Assembly (NCBI RefSeq): GCF_003600645.1
Contig: NZ_CP032482.1
Span: 496,001-560,000, forward strand
Reading direction: 5' to 3'
Source: Yersinia rochesterensis
GTDB lineage: Bacteria; Pseudomonadota; Gammaproteobacteria; Enterobacterales; Enterobacteriaceae
DNA length: 64,000 bases
This document shows, piece after piece, positions 62,668 to 64,000 of the stretch. A program made the translations under genes and the position numbers. Numbering within the stretch: position 1 is the first letter of the stretch; every line of letters starts with the position of its first letter. Below the pieces are notes generated by a model. The model saw only the letters and a program-made list of their open reading frames with translations. It was not told the origin of the DNA and ran no database searches.

Positions 62668-63082
62668 TATCCGATTTTTAAATGCCTTTTGACTAAAAAA
62701 TGAATAAATAACTATTTTTATTCGTTTTTAACGGTATTTATTCAAAACTGTACTGGATGTTATGCAATACAGTAAGATTATATTTAACATGGCAGATACA
62801 TTGGCGGGTTTATTATTATGCGATTGCCAGCAATGAGTGCGGCTTCTTAATAGATTTTGTATTTTATTTGTTAATCTATAATTATTTGTTACATCCGAAC
62901 TTATACGCTTATTTTGCATATAAATTCATATGTATCTTATGTAGTAAATGCTAACTAAATCACGTTATCAGGCTGTTTCTCGCCATAAATCCTTTTCTAT
63001 GGGGGGATGTGCTGGGAATGTCTCTGCTAAAAGAGATAAGTATCGACACAGAGGGGCAATGATTGCCCCATCCGGAATAAAA
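62668..63082. other. intergenic region between the speF unit and the lyase gene
   Basis: This 415-bp A/T-rich stretch contains only short overlapping open frames without protein-like features. At 63053-63069 GGGGCAA / TTGCCCC with loop TGA lies 14 bp after the lyase gene stop and may terminate it. I see nothing else. Confidence 0.55.
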
Positions 63083-64000
63083 TTAACTGAATAGCGGTAG
63101 GTTACTGTCGGTAAAGGGAATTTTTACCTGTATAACCTGCTGTTGACGAGTTAATTTGATGGATAATATCTCGCCATTATTGTCCACTTGAACATCCAAC
63201 AGTGGGTCGTGGTTATTCATATCAAATACGCAAGTGACCAGTGACTCGGGTTGATGATGACGTAAAACCAGATAACTGATATCACGCACTGACGGGTTTG
63301 CTGGTGCCAGCCCTTGGAATAGGGTGGCATCCGCAGCGAGCCAAAGTGATAATGGGTGTGCTGCTGCTGTTTGATAGTGGCACTGAATCACGCCATTAAG
63401 TGGTTGGGCGGTAACCTGATGTAAATATTGCATCGGCCCACTGTTACTGAAGGTGGTACTTTCCCCGACTGATTCCATTGCCATGCCGTCAATATGCAGT
63501 GTCCAGCTCCACTCTTGCTGATGTGGATTAATGATACTGCTGAGGTCAATAATGGCGTCATCCAGCCACAAAATACGGCGACGGAATTTTACATCGCGAT
63601 AAGCTTCGCAATCCCATTGAACACGAGTATGGCTGTCTAACTCGGGCGCTTTTTTACGCCAATCTACCTCTGTATCCAACCAACTAAATTTTGCCGATTG
63701 ATGCCAGTTATGAATCACCGGCACAGCGGGCGGCTGATTTGCCTGGTTAATACTAAGCGTATTGTGAGTGGCGCTATTTTTGTAGTAACCATAATGTAGC
63801 TGCGCGCCATAACCAGTGGTGCCTAAATCCGGCAGAATTTCGTGCCCTTGCTCAAACAGAATTAAATTTAGCCGATCATAATGATCGTGTTCACCTCCGT
63901 AAGGGCTGTGTTTTACCAACAAAGCACGACCAGACTGCGGTTGGCGCAAGATGGTCAGCCCGCAATCCGGTGCATGCAGTGTATCTGTTGGAATGACATC
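63083..64000 (-). CDS. heparinase II/III-type polysaccharide lyase, N-terminal part outside the window
   Basis: The frame is open to the last base of the window, so about 305 C-terminal residues are visible. GLTILRQPQSGRALLVKHSP, GGEHDHYDRLNLILFEQGHE, LPDLGTTGYGA, and the later YKNSATHNTLSIN are typical of the beta-sandwich domain of heparinase II/III-like and oligo-alginate lyases (PL15/PL17/PL21 type). The His and Tyr residues in HDHYD and the NSATHNT segment are likely at or near the active site. The true substrate (alginate, heparinoid or other uronic-acid polymer) cannot be told. An in-frame TTG at 63949 is not the start, because homology continues upstream. Confidence 0.8.
   Translation of the reverse strand, partial: DVIPTDTLHAPDCGLTILRQPQSGRALLVKHSPYGGEHDHYDRLNLILFEQGHEILPDLGTTGYGAQLHYGYYKNSATHNTLSINQANQPPAVPVIHNWHQSAKFSWLDTEVDWRKKAPELDSHTRVQWDCEAYRDVKFRRRILWLDDAIIDLSSIINPHQQEWSWTLHIDGMAMESVGESTTFSNSGPMQYLHQVTAQPLNGVIQCHYQTAAAHPLSLWLAADATLFQGLAPANPSVRDISYLVLRHHQPESLVTCVFDMNNHDPLLDVQVDNNGEILSIKLTRQQQVIQVKIPFTDSNLPLFS

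Noticed and set aside
62728..62954. Two short opposing open frames in the A/T-rich gap upstream of the speF unit
   Set aside because: No ribosome-binding site, no recognisable sequence and A/T-driven composition.

Overview
The window is chromosomal DNA of a Yersinia species, most likely in the Y. enterocolitica group. This rests on protein-level resemblance recalled from memory (CpdB, Fbp, TamA, PmrAB, SpeF) and on ERIC-type repeats typical of yersiniae; no database search was run. Nearly all of it is core genome whose gene order follows two Escherichia coli regions that are separate in E. coli but joined here near 22.5 kb. I found no prophage, CRISPR array, complete insertion sequence or rRNA.

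Region 1 (1-22.5 kb) matches the E. coli priB-to-mpl segment: the end of the S18/L9 ribosomal operon, a small secreted unknown protein, ytfB, fklB, ytfE with a convincing NsrR operator, cpdB, cysQ, ytfJ, ytfK, ytfL, msrA, tamA-tamB-ytfP (outer-membrane protein export), ppa, a chemoreceptor behind a sigma-28 type promoter, fbp and mpl. Three full ERIC elements lie in gaps at 8.4, 10.1 and 11.2 kb; the first supplies the last codons of ytfK. A possible ERIC deletion remnant lies at 2.5 kb.

Region 2 (22.5-58.3 kb) matches the E. coli argR-to-yhbQ segment: two tandem yhcN paralogues, argR and mdh divergent, a Mu-like pair of small DNA-binding genes (sfsB/ner-like and a Mu-repressor-like gene, head to head), ispB, rplU-rpmA-yhbE-obgE, then pmrB-pmrA-dacB on the minus strand. 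These are followed by greA, yhbY, rlmE-ftsH-folP-glmM-secG, tRNA-Leu(GAG), initiator tRNA, rimP-nusA-infB-rbfA-truB-rpsO-pnp, nlpI, the 26-codon yrbN overlapping deaD, yhbW, the O2-independent ubiquinone genes ubiU-ubiV/ubiT, yhbS and yhbQ. Compared with my recollection of E. coli, argG is missing beside metY, mtr is missing beside deaD, and pmrAB is inserted beside dacB.

Region 3 (58.3-64 kb) holds the inducible ornithine decarboxylase unit speF-potE. It is preceded by a 484-nt leader and a short ORF (62423-62527, minus) that is a clear homologue of the ornithine-sensing leader peptide SpeFL, with a CRP-like site placed as for a class II promoter. The window ends inside a heparinase II/III-type polysaccharide lyase gene.

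The best second-look items are the speFL arrest peptide with its diverged C-terminus, the Mu c/ner-like divergent switch between mdh and ispB, the ERIC-derived end of YtfK, the sigma-28 and NsrR sites, and the short in-frame and intergenic tandem repeats at 1.7 and 30.8 kb.
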